Below, in pieces: positions 36,401-45,100 of a DNA stretch of 64,000 nt. The stretch is from Euleptes europaea (lineage: Eukaryota > Chordata > Lepidosauria > Squamata > Sphaerodactylidae). The notes below the pieces were generated by a model. It did not search any database. It had not been told where the DNA came from and saw only the letters and a list, made by a program, of their open reading frames with translations. Made by a program: the position numbers and the translations under genes. Within the stretch, counting starts at the first letter, position 1; the number at the start of each line of letters is the position of its first letter. The stretch lies in contig NC_079312.1 of NCBI RefSeq assembly GCF_029931775.1, positions 134,463,872 to 134,527,871 of the forward strand, read 5' to 3'.

Positions 36401-38062
36401 ACAGCAGCAAAATGAAAAAAAGTTAGAACTTACCTCCAAAGGTGATTGGTTCTACTTTGTGTGGAATACTGTCTTGTTAAATAAATTAACATATTCTCAA
36501 AGGAGCCAGAGGAATAATTTCCAAGGTTTGGATAAATGCATTGAGTGCTAGGCATTGTTTACAATGTTTTGGAGGAAGGTAAGGAAGTGTTTGCGTATAT
36601 ATTTTATGTTAGTATAACATCTTTTTTTTGTAGTTGGGAGTATGAAATATGTTATGTTTTGTGTTATATTTTAAAAAATCTAGTTTAAAAAGTTCACCAT
36701 TATGTCATTTGACCAATCTCCTTCCTGCTTCTGCAGAGCCTCAGAATGAAACACAGAGCAGAGATGCACTCCCTGACAAGAGACATACAAACAGCAGCTG
36801 TTGCGTTCCACACCAGGCTCTGGAGGTGCTAATGGAGAAGGTAATAGAGATGGGGCAGATTTGTCTTGGGGTGAAGATAACAATTGTCTCTAAGGCACTA
36901 GATAACCATCCTACCCACCCAATACCGGCAATACAAATAATGCTCACTGTAGGACAGCAGTGAGAAGCATGCATGCCCTTGAAACTCTCTCCTTGGCCAC
37001 CTCTAGAACATCCATGGCTGGCTGGACATGGGCCTGGAGAAAGTTCAGGAACTGTTGGCTATGGAAATCTATCCCATCATTATCCTGGTCATCATCAGTG
37101 AGAAGAATGGCAAGAAGTTCAGGTAGGTGTTGCTGCTCAGAAGAAGCCAAAGAGCAAAGCCTCCTTCATTCCAACTGTGGTATAATCCCTGGGCATCCCC
37201 GTCCCTTTGGAGCCAAGGTTCAGGGATCCAGTGTTACAGGTCAGGTATGTAGACTTTTACATATTTGACGGCATAGGGATAAGCTGTAGGCAATCACACC
37301 ACGCCACTGAAAGGGAGTTGGCCAACAACTGTGCCAGTCACCCAAATGGGCATGTGCATGCTTTTCCTCCATTGAGATCGCTCCTTCTCTAGGATACCCA
37401 CTGTTCTTCTTCTTAACAGAACTAGCTAGGACAAAGTTGGTCCTTTGCCTCACCTGACACTACACCCTCTTTTCCTTGTATTCCTTGAAACAGACCTAAG
37501 CATGGGAGGTCTGGATTTTGACTTGCTTTCTTCCAGCGTGGTATAGTGGTTTGGAGCGGTGGACTCTAATCTGGAGAACCGGGTTTGATTCCCCACTTCT
37601 CCACTTGAGCGGCAGAGGCTAATCTGGTGAACTGGATTTGTTCCCCCACTCCTACACATGAAGCCAACTGGGTGACCTTGGGCTAGTCACAACTCTTTTG
37701 GAGCTCTCTCAGCCCCATCTCCCTCACAGGGTGTCTGTTGTGGGGAGGGGAAGGGAAGGTGATTGTAAACCGGTTCGATTCTTCCTTAAGTGGTAGAGAA
37801 AGTTGGCATATAAAAACCAACTCTTCTTCCACCTGTAAATGACTTCTGTTTCAGGAAAGCCCTACAGCGCCTTGGAGCAAGTGAGGAACAGCTTTTGGAG
37901 AGTACCCGGAAAGAGGAGGCTCAGCTTGAGAGAGTGCCCTGCCTGTATGGCACCATCACCCCTGATGCCTGGAATGACCTCGATGCACTTGTCAGTTGTG
38001 TCCGTGCAGCCATCGCTGATGAGCAAAAGAAGGTGGTGTGGGTGGAACAAGTGCCTCATTGA
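14006..38062 (+). CDS. CARD14: CARD14 (CARD-CC-PDZ-SH3-GUK scaffold), 20 coding exons
   Basis: This CARMA-family scaffold (CARMA2) assembles BCL10 and MALT1 and drives NF-kB, mainly in epithelia. Coding exons: 14006-14231, 15279-15416, 16449-16774, 18800-18970, 19912-20031, 21445-21570, 22560-22703, 24062-24250, 24436-24563, 25973-26067, 28467-28512, 29279-29468, 31716-31842, 32336-32573, 32726-32789, 33384-33495, 34941-35114, 36737-36840, 37007-37122, 37855-38062. All junctions keep phase and use GT/AG. The product is about 1,013 aa, against 1,004 in human. The start [13 protein letters not shown] is the first ATG after an acceptor and precedes the CARD. I saw no premature stop. The end of exon 8 is uncertain: a weaker donor at 24191 would make the protein 20 residues shorter. 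It converges on SGSH. Identity rests on remembered similarity to human CARD14, strongest over the PDZ, SH3 and GUK parts. Confidence 0.95.
14321..14527. mobile_element. hAT-type MITE, old copy
   Basis: It runs from TAGGGTTACCAATATCCAGG to GGAGTTGGCAACCATA. The flanking 8-mers are 'actgcccc' and 'attgcccc' (7 of 8 identical), a faded 8-bp target duplication. The interior is well diverged from the young copies, so this insertion is old. It sits in CARD14 intron 1. Confidence 0.8.
15646..16345. mobile_element. hAT-type MITE interrupted by a snap-back element
   Basis: The first 25 bp (15646-15670) read TAGAGTTGCCAACCTCCAGG plus TACTA. The rest of the MITE resumes at 16154 and runs to 'cctgcaacctta' at 16345. 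The host copy retains 'gctggagatctcctgctatt' and 'ctggagaaaatggccacttt'. The target duplication is imperfect ('ccctgagc' and 'cctgaggc'). The 483 bp between are a separate element. Confidence 0.8.
15671..16153. mobile_element. Snap-back element A with perfect 130-bp inverted repeat
   Basis: The structure is a 38-bp left end, an arm at 15709-15838, a 185-bp loop (15839-16023), and an arm at 16024-16153. The arms are exact reverse complements over all 130 bp by eye. The loop holds two imperfect 60-65-bp units (each with 'ttcataaagtgcat') and ends in a run of A. The element is flanked by a 15-bp direct repeat AACCTCCAGGTACTA (15656-15670 and 16154-16168), which occurs once in the MITE it entered. 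No open frame of note. The class is unknown; see element B at 17.91 kb, which used the same site. Confidence 0.85.
16449..22703 (+). CDS. CARD14: CARD14 exons 3-7: coiled-coil region
   Basis: Exons 16449-16774, 18800-18970, 19912-20031, 21445-21570 and 22560-22703 encode roughly residues 122-417. The sequence is rich in Glu, Gln, Lys and Leu with heptad spacing, for example [19 protein letters not shown] and LQEEVW-side '[19 protein letters not shown]'. In the family this part oligomerises the protein and is held inactive by the linker. The four introns carry many repeats, including both snap-back elements (15.67 kb, just before, and 17.91 kb). Confidence 0.93.
17709..18495. mobile_element. 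hAT-type MITE interrupted by a second snap-back element
   Basis: It starts CAGGGTTGCCAGATCCC and ends GGAGGTTGGCAACCCTA. It is flanked by a perfect 8-bp duplication, GGCTACAA (17701-17708 and 18496-18503). An 8-bp duplication with (C/T)AGGGTTGCCA ends fits the hAT superfamily. It lies in CARD14 intron 3. It is split at 17908 by element B. Confidence 0.88.
17908..18470. mobile_element. Snap-back element B, same insertion site as element A
   Basis: It is 563 bp with arms at about 17933-18098 and 18258-18430 that pair with scattered mismatches and small gaps. The loop is about 160 bp. The flanks carry TAGTACCTGAAGGTT (17893-17907) and TAGTACCTGGAGGTT (18471-18485), the reverse complement of element A's 15-bp duplication. 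The outer ends of A and B look related when both are read in MITE orientation (both start with an A-rich 'caraaaac' block and end '..gtgct..tttcttt'-like). B is older than A by arm divergence. No protein is visible. Confidence 0.8.
19545..19690 (-). mobile_element. tRNA-derived SINE, 'ataaggcagcttcatgtgt' family
   Basis: The plus strand shows the reverse complement of the tail: 'acacaaagctgccttattct', 'gagtcagaccactggt', 'ctactctgactggcacc', 'tctggagatgctgg'. The plus-oriented copies at 21.86 and 22.19 kb show the complete form. This one lacks most of the tRNA-like head. Confidence 0.7.
20080..20222 (+). mobile_element. tRNA-derived SINE, 3' part
   Basis: It holds 'actgggtgaccttgggtcag', 'ctcagtctaacctacctcac' and 'agggttgttgtgaggtt' followed by an A/G-rich stretch. 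It has the body and tail of the 7.34-kb family, but the head is missing. It lies just after the CARD14 exon that ends at 20031. Confidence 0.7.
20310..20665. mobile_element. hAT-type non-autonomous transposon, 356-bp variant
   Basis: It starts TAGGGTTGTCATATGCC and ends GGACCTGGCAACCTTA. A perfect 8-bp duplication GTTGTAGC flanks it (20302-20309, 20666-20673). The ends match the MITE family but the interior is different ('cccacttatgatgggcaatt', 'cagctggccggtgagcagaa'). This suggests a second deletion derivative of the same or a related autonomous hAT. The long open frames across it are chance. Confidence 0.85.
20748..20820 (+). repeat. Fragment of fold-back repeat family ('cttaaagactaac')
   Basis: It contains 'agcagcatcttaaagactaac' and 'aggagcttctcttcagatat', which match the arm and turn of the palindromic element at 56.41 kb. 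Only one arm is present. Confidence 0.5.
21030..21246. mobile_element. hAT-type MITE, full copy
   Basis: It starts TAGGGTTGCCAAGCCAGG and ends GGAGCTGGCAACCCTA. The flanks carry a perfect 8-bp duplication GTTCAAAC (21022-21029 and 21247-21254). It is 217 bp and non-coding. It lies in CARD14 intron 5, before the exon at 21445. Confidence 0.9.
21860..22075 (+). mobile_element. tRNA-derived SINE, full copy
   Basis: The head 'ggctcagtggcagagcatct' is A-box-like, and 'aggttcaatctccatcatc' is B-box-like. The body has 'cagttaaagggacc', 'gagaccctggagagctgttg' and 'gatactgactttgatggacc', and the tail is 'ataaggcagcttcatgtgtt'. It sits in CARD14 intron 6, about 115 bp upstream of a second copy of the same family. 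Confidence 0.8.
22188..22402 (+). mobile_element. tRNA-derived SINE, full copy
   Basis: It has the same order of blocks as the 21.86-kb copy: 'ggctcagtggcagagcatct', 'ccagttccatccctggcat', 'gagaccctggagagctggtg', and a tail of 'ataaggcagcttcttgtgtt'. Two copies in tandem orientation in one intron could pair in recombination. Confidence 0.8.
23401..23990 (-). mobile_element. CR1 LINE, 3' end (ORF2 C-terminus and 3' UTR)
   Basis: The minus strand encodes the familiar end of CR1 ORF2: '[20 protein letters not shown]', '[20 protein letters not shown]' and 'DGHLSAM'. The 3' UTR follows, with 'ggaagggacctccagggtca' and 'tctagtccaaccccctgcac' on plus. The element ends at the 'atagatatcatagaa' block next to a run of C at 23.39 kb. 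It is 5' truncated, as CR1 copies usually are, and its frame is broken at least once. It lies in CARD14 intron 7. Confidence 0.92.
24062..28512 (+). CDS. CARD14: CARD14 exons 8-11: linker, including a 46-nt exon
   Basis: Exons 24062-24250, 24436-24563, 25973-26067 and 28467-28512 encode a Ser-rich, low-conservation linker, as expected between the coiled coil and the PDZ. Exon 8 could also end at 24190; I prefer 24250 because its donor GTAAGG is better than GTTTAT. Exon 10 has a tandem CAGCAG acceptor. Exon 11 is only 46 nt ([15 protein letters not shown]) and is needed to move the phase from 1 to 2 before the PDZ exon. It has AG at its left edge and GTAAAT at its right. Confidence 0.8.
24960..25205. 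repeat. Fold-back repeat with C-rich tract
   Basis: The left side has 'gtcctgtagtacgtaaaaga' and 'ccaacaggatttccagg'; the right side has 'cctggaaatctttttggtct' and 'tttaggtgctactggac', which is the reverse complement with mismatches. Between them are a run of 14 C and 'agggagctctaactctc'. The left edge reads 'gggcagccgtgttggtctgc'. It is the same family as the element at 56.41 kb. Confidence 0.65.
26690..26778 (-). mobile_element. 5S-rRNA-derived SINE fragment
   Basis: On the minus strand the segment reads like the internal promoter part of vertebrate 5S rRNA: counterparts of GATCTCGGAAGCTAAGCAGG and of TACTTGGATGGGAGACC are recognisable (plus strand 'ggtctcccattcaaatactt', 'cttgcttggcttctgagata'). 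Only the 5S part remains. Better copy at 46.63-46.83 kb. Confidence 0.7.
29279..31842 (+). CDS. CARD14: CARD14 exons 12-13: PDZ domain
   Basis: Exon 12 (29279-29468) reads [20 protein letters not shown] and then [20 protein letters not shown], which is close to the remembered human [20 protein letters not shown]. Exon 13 (31716-31842) completes it with [20 protein letters not shown] and VNGFCCLSV. The PDZ helps the scaffold oligomerise. The intron between them carries the Charlie-like hAT at 30.47 kb. Confidence 0.95.
30465..31299. mobile_element. hAT-Charlie-like transposon, non-autonomous
   Basis: It begins CAGGGGTCTCAAAACTGCGG and ends GTTTGCTGACCCCTG. A perfect 8-bp target duplication GTCTAGAC flanks it (30457-30464 and 31300-31307). 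The subterminal 'ctgctctttggcccattgag' and 'tttggctcttttgactaatg' are typical of Charlie-type hAT elements. It is 835 bp with no transposase frame. A GC-rich inner part holds an inserted or amplified palindromic block listed separately. It lies in CARD14 intron 12. Confidence 0.85.
30782..31000. repeat. Palindrome, 74-bp arms, inside the Charlie-like element
   Basis: Arms 30782-30855 and 30927-31000 are reverse complements with about two mismatches. Between and beside them 'ccaggtctacc' and 'attggcttctatggg' motifs recur (30,885-31,020), so the block is a small array of related units in both orientations. Confidence 0.8.
32336..33495 (+). CDS. CARD14: CARD14 exons 14-16: SH3 region and linker
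   Basis: Exon 14 (32336-32573) gives [20 protein letters not shown] and [20 protein letters not shown], an SH3 core typical of MAGUK proteins. Exon 15 (32726-32789) gives [20 protein letters not shown], and exon 16 (33384-33495) gives [13 protein letters not shown]. Phases are 1 to 2, 2 to 0 and 0 to 1. A stop-free run before exon 14 is intronic read-through. Confidence 0.93.
34125..34290 (-). mobile_element. tRNA-derived SINE (minus orientation)
   Basis: The plus strand shows 'cctcccccattttatcctca', 'gcttcatggctgagtaagga', 'tttgaacccaggtttcccca' (B-box region) and 'cactgttcactataccacac' (head). It is the 7.34-kb family, and is in CARD14 intron 16. A 'tttatttatttatt' tract at about 33.97 kb probably belongs to its 3' end. 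Confidence 0.7.
34941..38062 (+). CDS. CARD14: CARD14 exons 17-20: guanylate-kinase-like domain, stop
   Basis: Exons 34941-35114, 36737-36840, 37007-37122 and 37855-38062 encode the GUK-like C-terminal part. Landmarks are [50 protein letters not shown] and [20 protein letters not shown]. The protein ends [17 protein letters not shown], close to the remembered human end [17 protein letters not shown]. As in other MAGUKs the domain is not expected to be a working kinase. Exon 18 is the least conserved piece. Confidence 0.94.
35540..36590 (+). mobile_element. L1-like LINE fragment (ORF2 C-terminal part), split by a MITE
   Basis: One frame reads [30 protein letters not shown] and [10 protein letters not shown]. 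This is like the region of L1 ORF2 beyond the reverse transcriptase, where 'W..dl...i..e.W' and 'eN..K' recur. Beyond the MITE (36050-36257) the frames give '[14 protein letters not shown]' and 'TAKLETAA', like the extreme C-terminus. The frame is broken in several places. It lies in CARD14 intron 17. The L1 assignment is from remembered motifs. Confidence 0.65.
36050..36257. mobile_element. hAT-type MITE, full copy, inside an L1-like fragment
   Basis: It starts TAGGGTTGCCAACCACC and ends GGACCTGGCAACCCTA. The perfect 8-bp duplication TTGGTAGT (36042-36049 and 36258-36265) proves an insertion into the LINE. It carries an intact AACCACCAGGTACTA, the variant of the 15-bp site used by elements A and B, still empty. 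Confidence 0.9.
37536..37831 (+). mobile_element. tRNA-derived SINE, second family, full copy
   Basis: The head is 'gcgtggtatagtggtttgga', the B-box-like block 'gggtttgattccccacttct', and a partly duplicated body has 'ggctaatctggtgaactgga'. The tail is 'gtggtagagaaagttggcat' and 'aaaaaccaactcttcttc'. It lies directly upstream of the last CARD14 exon (acceptor at 37853-37854). Related copies are at 38.41 and 48.54 kb (plus) and 44.13 kb (minus). Confidence 0.8.
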
Positions 38063-38196
38063 CTCTTTCAGGAGTCAGGCATGCTTGAGGTAATCATTTA
38101 ACTCAGGCCAAGGAAAGACTTGAGCAACTTGGGAGACTCTGGATCAAGTTAAAGGATATCTGGGGTGGGTTCTAGCCCAACTAGCTAGGAAGGGTC

Positions 38197-38202
38197 AATA
38201 AA
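38197..38202 (+). promoter_or_regulatory. Likely CARD14 polyadenylation signal
   Basis: AATAAA lies 135 nt after the CARD14 stop codon. It is the first canonical signal downstream and precedes the SINEs at 38.27 kb. The distance is short but plausible. Confidence 0.5.
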
Positions 38203-38269
38203 CAAGCTGTTGACTCAGTGAACAAAGAAGCAAATTCTCAAACTTTCTAACCTGTCAAGGCTTAATAGT

Positions 38270-38645
38270 AGAACATATTTTTTACATGCAGGAGGTCTCA
38301 GGTTCAATCCCTGGCCCGTCCTCTTAAAAAGGTCAAATAATAGGTGATGCGAAGAACCTCTGCCTGAAACACTGGACAGGCACTACCAGAGCACTTACTA
38401 CTCTGAGAGCTAGCGTGGGGTAGTGGTTTGGAGCAGTGGACTCTAATCTGGTGAACTGGATTTGTTTCCCCACTCCTACACATGAAGCCAGCTGGGTGTG
38501 ACATTAGTCACACACTCTCAGCCCCACCTACCTCACAGGGTGTCTGTTGTGTTGTGGGGAGGGGAAGGAAAGGTGATTGTAAGCCAGTTTGACTCTTCAT
38601 TATGTGGCACAGAAAGTTGCCATATAAAAACCAACTTTTCCTCTC
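38270..38645 (+). mobile_element. Two SINEs back to back
   Basis: 38,270-38,400 is a 3' truncated copy of the 'aggttcaatccctgg' / 'ggtgatgcgaagaacctctg' family also seen at 21.86 kb. 38,411-38,643 is a copy of the 37.54-kb family ('ggtagtggtttggagcagtg', 'aatctggtgaactggatttg', 'catataaaaaccaactt'). Confidence 0.7.
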
Positions 38646-38649
38646 CTTC

Positions 38650-41575
38650 TTCCCTTGATAGATCAACTCGGTATAAGGAAGAATCATGTGTTTACCTTTT
38701 ACAGCCTGCAATAGAACACTAACTCTTAGAGGGGGAGAATGCAGAGGACTGAACACAGCTGTGTACACAATATGTGAGTGGTGCTAAACATATATTTAAG
38801 TGAGGAATACTCCCATTATCCCTACTTTCATGGCTAACTTCAGTCCTGCTTGCTACCAAGGCAGCAGTGCTCCAGCATTCCCTTTTACAGATACCATCCC
38901 AGGAAGAACCTCAGAATTGGGGGGGTGTCTTTCACCCTGGTCCCTCTTTTTCCCACCCATTGCCTCTCACATGGCTTCTTGGGAGTGGTCTGGCCTAGTC
39001 TTTCCTGAGCCAGCCTAATAAAAGATTTTATGGGGGTGAGATGATCCTAGACTCCCCCAATGCTCTCTCTTTAGGGGTGGCACCCTGTTGAGTGAAGGGA
39101 ATCTGGGCCAATGGCCTCCCTGGCTGGGCCCTCCCTTCTCCTGCCTCACCCTCCCGAGGTTTTAAGAGGCTACTCTGCCTGTTTCCACAGACCCCACCTG
39201 CTTCTGACCTCCTTCTCTGGCCAGTTCCCAGGTCCAGTCTGCTGCCTGAGCTTACCAGGCTCTGAGGCAAGTGCATTTCTGGGTATGGTCATGGTCTTGC
39301 TTCCTTTCCACAGCCCCTGGCTGGGCTGCCTACCTTAGCAGTGCCTTGGGTGAGGCCATCCCCTGCTGGAGTCTTCTCTGGAGCAGGTGTGTGTGGGAGT
39401 TGGGCCACCAGCCCTGGACACTAGACTAGTACTGATGCCAGCACCAGAACTGGCAATACTAAATGTTGAGTTGTGGTTTGACCTTTCGTGTAGGTCTTGT
39501 GCACCCCATAAGAGTCCAAATATGGGGCTGGGCATAGAGTTTGAGAACCCAAATACAAGAAATGTGAGCTATGTTTGCACAGTGATCTCGAGGGGTAAGG
39601 TTGGCACAATGCCTTGTGAGAAATGGGAAGGAGGTATAAAAATAAATGGACAGAATTCACTGTCGTTTTACTACAAAAGATTTCCTTAAATTTCAGGGTG
39701 GAAGAAGGCATAAATTCTTAAAACATTTTGAGCAACTAGAATGTAACTAACCAGTTAAGCTAGGTTTTGGCAAAGGTATGTGCTGCGAGAAACATTACTC
39801 TGCCAAAATTTGAAATCCATGTTCAGGTGGTCACCCCAATTCTGGTGTCATTACCTTTGCTGTGTAGCCAAGGATGGCATTTTTGGGAACAAACTACGCT
39901 TAAGCCAGAATGTCTGTATTCGCACGTCCATAGTTAAAAACGAACTGTGGTTAATAAACCATCTGCAAGGTTCCATATCCCAGTTTGTTAGACCCTAACT
40001 ATACTGTTAGTAGAGTGGCCCACCTTTCCACTATTGTACTAACCATAGTCAGTTTAGTTAAACCATGGTTTTGCATGATGTCTGAATTTATTCAGTCTAT
40101 TTATTCAATAGATTGTGCAACATAGTTAGAAGTTTAAGTCGCATTGATTTTTAAGCATGGTATGGTTTGGTAGCTTGCACCTCTTAAGACTTTTCTTAAA
40201 ATGAAAAATTTTAATACATATATTGCACGTATTAAGAAGGTACTTTAAGATTTCATCTGAAGTACCATTGGATATACATTATAATGTACAAATAGTGAAT
40301 ATCCTGTGTTATTTGCACTGCTCTGGCTTTGCAGTCTCCTCAAATCCCTGAGGCCATGTGGTCTCTCCTTTATTGTACTGGGTATCCCAGAATCTCTCTG
40401 CCTGTCAACATCTGGCTCTTCAGAATTTTGTAGTTAATATCCTACAGGTGTGAATACCAGAAACGGCAGACAATGTACAGAGAGAAAACAAACAAGTTTT
40501 ATATTTGTCACTTATTTAGTTCCATTTTCTATGTATGCTATCAGTTTATTTTGACAGATCAAGCTTATAAAAAATAAGTGTCAGATTTTATTTCATTGTA
40601 AATAGATGACTCTATTTGAATTATAATGGTGATGAATTAAAATTCTTGGTAATATTGTTGCATGTTTCCTGCCTCTTGCTGGTGTGCACAACGGTAACCC
40701 TGAGACAAAAATCTGAGGGAGTTCCCACCTTCTCTGTAGAAGAGGCAAACAACAGGAGTAGGGAAGGAATCCCCAGCTCTTCTAGTTGATGTTGCTGCTT
40801 TCAGGAAAGGAATGACTCAGTGAAACAGTCTACTCAAAACCAGCGGCATCAACATCGGAACCGCTCGCTTCCCCATTTGTTCCACAGACAGTGGTTTTAG
40901 CTACACGGTTGCTTATTCTTGGATTAACAGCCCAATTGAATATATTGTTTTTAATATGGATCAGCTGTCTTATGTGCCTTGACCACCCCAGCATACAGAG
41001 AGGGAACTGCTTATTTTTAAGCTCGCTGCCTCTCTGTTCACTCGCTTTCCACAAATGCAAAAATTTGGGGAGGCAGTGCTTTCAAAACGATGCTCCCATG
41101 TGTGTGCTCTAAGGTGGTACAGACCATTCTGAGAGGACTGAGACATGCGCTCCTATGAAGTTTTGAACTAGCTCTGAACCATCCTAGAAAGGTGCTGTTT
41201 CTGACAAACAAGCCACAGCCTGGATAGGCCTGGCCCATCTCCTGTTGATCTAGATGGGGTAGTGTTGTCTGCAGAATGTTTTGTTCCATTTGGTAGTTGT
41301 GCTATCTGTTAGACAGCAACTATTTTGGAAGGGATGGTCTGTCTAAGCTTGTGTATAAATTGTAGTACTTAGAATATTGGCAGGCACTTCCCATTCTGTG
41401 GGCAGTAACCACGCATTTGGCAGCAGCTCCTTCCCCAAACTGCAGCCTCATAAGTATTTAGTTCTACATAGTGCAGAGTTTGCAAGTTAAAACAGAAGCC
41501 TTATTTCGCTGTTTTCCTTTTGCCTCTGTTTCGCATGAGGAAGCAATAGCAACCGCAAGAGATAAGGAACTAAAA
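38650..41575. other. Spacer between the convergent CARD14 and SGSH genes
   Basis: No exon of a known protein was found. It will hold the SGSH 3' UTR, which runs leftward from 41,575; TTTATT (AATAAA on minus) occurs at 40,369-40,374 and 40,545-40,550, but I cannot say which is used. 39.78-40.15 kb is rich in 'accatagtt' / 'aaaccatggttt'-like motifs in both orientations, possibly an old DNA transposon. The rest shows nothing definite. Confidence 0.5.
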
Positions 41576-42135
41576 TCACAGTTCGTTGTGGAGAGGCCGA
41601 CACTGGGGGCTGGGCTTATCCTCCAGGACCCCATCAGGCACGCACACCCAGGGGTCATCTGTTTCCCACTGCCACTTCAGCAGTAGCCCTTGCAGCTCCT
41701 GGAGAGCCTGAGCATAGCGAGGATTAGAAGCCAAGTTCTGGCTCTCGGTGGGATCCATGCTGAGATCGTACAGTTCCCAGCGTTTTCGGTAATAGTAGCC
41801 ATGCAACGTCTTGTTCCAGTGGGTGGGCTGCCCTACCTGAGTCCTATTCAGCAGGTCTTGGAATGTGGGTGAAACATAGAAATCTTGATCAATGGGGAAG
41901 GACATGCGGTTCTGCAGGTTGTGGATGAGGCGCAGGGGGCCACGCTGCACAGCTCGCATGGGATAGTGCATGGTCACCTCGTGCAGGCTCTGGCTTGCAA
42001 AGGCAGTCGCCCACGGTGGCTCTGACCACAGGGCTGGCAGCAGGGACTTCCCCATGAGTTGCACCCTCTGCTTCCCAAAGAGGCTGTAGCTGGGATATGG
42101 CACGGAGAACCAATCCAAAACGGTAGGGGTGATAT
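41576..42135 (-). CDS. SGSH: SGSH exon 8: C-terminal domain and stop
   Basis: The largest exon encodes [40 protein letters not shown] and [20 protein letters not shown], ending HNEL and TGA. It matches the remembered human C-terminal half almost block by block, with no internal stop. Confidence 0.97.
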
Positions 42136-45100
42136 CTGCAGAGGGAGGGAGAAGAGGAAAATATGAATGCAGGTGGCAGGGCTGGAACCCTACCCACAGG
42201 AGTGGCCTGGTAAAGATGGCGCTGGGTTGGATACCTGGTAGGCATCAATGAAAGCCCTTTACACCATCCCAAGGCTATTGCATATACCCTTTCTTTGCCT
42301 TGAAAGTTATCTTTTGTTTGTGGATCTCCAGGAATATTGACCTAGGAGCTGGTTCTAAACCCTGATTCTTTCCCCTTATTGCCACTCAGTGCAGCCTCAA
42401 TATTCATTGCAGCCTCCATACAGTAACAAGTACAGTGAGAACTTTGCTGCTGCTCCCACCTAGGCTGCCCCCCCCACTGCATACTTCTCTCTCCTGCTGC
42501 TCATGAGAATGGGAAACGTGGGCATGAGAGCCTGCACTGCCATCCACAGAATGTTTTGCATGCAGCATACATCATCCCATTCAATCACTGTGGCAGCAAG
42601 AAGAACGTGATGGCATAAGGGAAAAGAAAGGAGCAGGTGCTCCATAAAACCTGGAGAAAAACACCTTTCTGCCTGATTCCACAAAGGCCCTTGACTCCTT
42701 TACTATGGGTTCTTTACTTCCCCACCCACAATGTAAATACACAAGTAGGTTTTTGAACAGCTCTTACCCAGAAGGCTGGCGTAGGCATTGCTGACCTGTC
42801 CCCAGCGTGAAGGGTGCTCAGGGGAAGAGATGAGGAGGGGTTCAGCTGTGCCTGACCAATACAGGTTGGTTCTTCCACTGGGGAAGGGGATACCATTGTC
42901 TGACGTGTAGACCACAAGTGTATTGTTGCTGAAGCCAGCATTGTGTAGCTCCTCCAGGACAAGGCCAATGCCTGCAAGTCCCCCCCAAAAAAAGAATCAG
43001 TGGTGCTTAGTAAGGATCCTCTGGCTTACGCCCATTTCTACCATTTACTTTGCCCAGATGGCAAGGAAGAAACACCTTTATCTTCTTCATATCTGTCTCA
43101 CTTGTAGACAGACCTTCACTGAACATCCACACAGTAGCTACAGACGAACGAGGAAACCTCTACAGCTATTTACCATCAACTGATCAGATGTCACTAGCTG
43201 ACACTTCCACCTACTTGGGGGAGTGCTCTTGATCATAAATGCTGGAAATAACAAAGCACTTCTTTACCCACCTGGAAGACCTACTTCTTTATTGTTAATT
43301 TTGTACCTAAAACCACATGAGTGACACACTTCTTTAAAAGCTGAGGTTCCAAGATCCATATGTGTGTTAAGTGCTGTCAAGTCGCCTCCGACTCATGGCG
43401 ACCCTATGAATGAAAGTTCTCCAAAATGTCCTGTCTTTGACAGCCTTGCTCTGATCTTGCAAACTGAAGGCTGTGGCCTTCTCTTGTCAATCCATCTCTT
43501 GTTGGGTCTCCCTCCCCTCCTGCTGCCCTCAACTTTTCCTAGCATGACTCTTTTCCAGTGACTCTTGTCGTCTCATGACGTGACCAAAATACGATAGCCT
43601 CAGTTTAGTCATTTTAGGACTTAAAGACCACTGCATGCCTGTATTAAAGTCTCACCAAAAAGAATTTGATTTCAATCCTTTCCCTTAGAGCAGACATTTG
43701 CCCAGAATGACTGCTTTAGGTTTAACAGCTTAGGAGTAATCAAATGTGCAAAACTCACTAAACTCTTGGGATTCTGTTCTACTTCAAGTGCACTGCAACT
43801 CAAACCTTCTCCCCCCACTCCCACAAGCAAGATTCCTCTGGTTCAGTAATGGTTTACCTTGATCCATGCGCCCGATGGTTGTGTACTGAGCAGCCAAATC
43901 TGAACGAGCAGCTGGTGTATCCTGCACAAAATATGGGACCTGAGAGGGCAGAAAAGAGAAGCCGCTGTTAACCAGACGTTTGAGCTGCAGAGTGAGGGAC
44001 ACTAAGAGAACACTGGCAAATCAAGCTACCGAGAATCTGCAACAGCTAAGTCAGCATTTGGGACGCAGGTAAACCTCCCTTAGTCTTCTGTACTGATCCT
44101 GCAGTGGTGAAGACTAGAAGAAGAGTTGGTTTTTATATGCCGACTTTCTCTCCCACTTAAGGAAGAATCGGACCAGCTTATAATCCCCTTCCCCTCCCCT
44201 GTGAAATAGGTGCGGCTGAGAGAGCTGTGACTAGCCCAAGGTTACCCAGTTGGCTTCATGTGGAGGAGTGGGGAAACAAAACCCGTTCCCCAGATTAGCA
44301 TCCACCGCTCTTAACCACTACACCGCACTGGGTTTGTAGTTTTCTGCAAAATGCAAGTACTCTGGGAATCCACACCTGCACTTGATCTGGGCTGTAATGC
44401 TGGGGTTTCCAGTCTGGGATCCGGCCCATTCCAGTCTCTCCATTGCCAAATTTTTCACAAAAGGCTCCATACTGGGGTTGAGAGTGGCCACAGCGATGAG
44501 GATCATGGAAAGCAACATAGAGGAAAAAAGGCCTGAAAGTTGAAAAGGCAGATGTGAATGTACTCAGAGGTCATTCAAATACAGTCTCATGGTGCTGTAT
44601 ACTTTCCACCCCCTTTTAACAGATGTTCTCTGGAGGACCTCTCTCATCCGCCTTACATCTGTTCTATGATTGCCCACATCCACCCATTCCAATCTTAATT
44701 CTGCTAAATCACTCCTGTTCCTCTATTGTCCCTTGCTGGATCTCCAGCAGTCTTAAACTGCAGTTCCCCAAATCTGTTAGCTTTGCTTCCCAAAGTCCTA
44801 CTGTGGTCTCTCCACTTTATATTGCTCCCAACTGTGTTGGCAAATGCCTCCTTGTATGTGAATCCACCATCTGCCTGATATGCTATTGCTGGGCTCTCCC
44901 AAGAAATGTCACGAATGGACCTCAACATCCACCTGTATTCCCATTCTTGGGCTCATTTCTCCCCTTGAAACTAACTGCATTCTCAGCCCAGTATCTGCCA
45001 GTTCTGAAGATGCCCCAAACCACAGCCACCAGATAGCCACCCCCCACATGGTTATGTTCTGAATTGCTACCTCAATGTCAGTCTGTCCCAGTCACAAACT

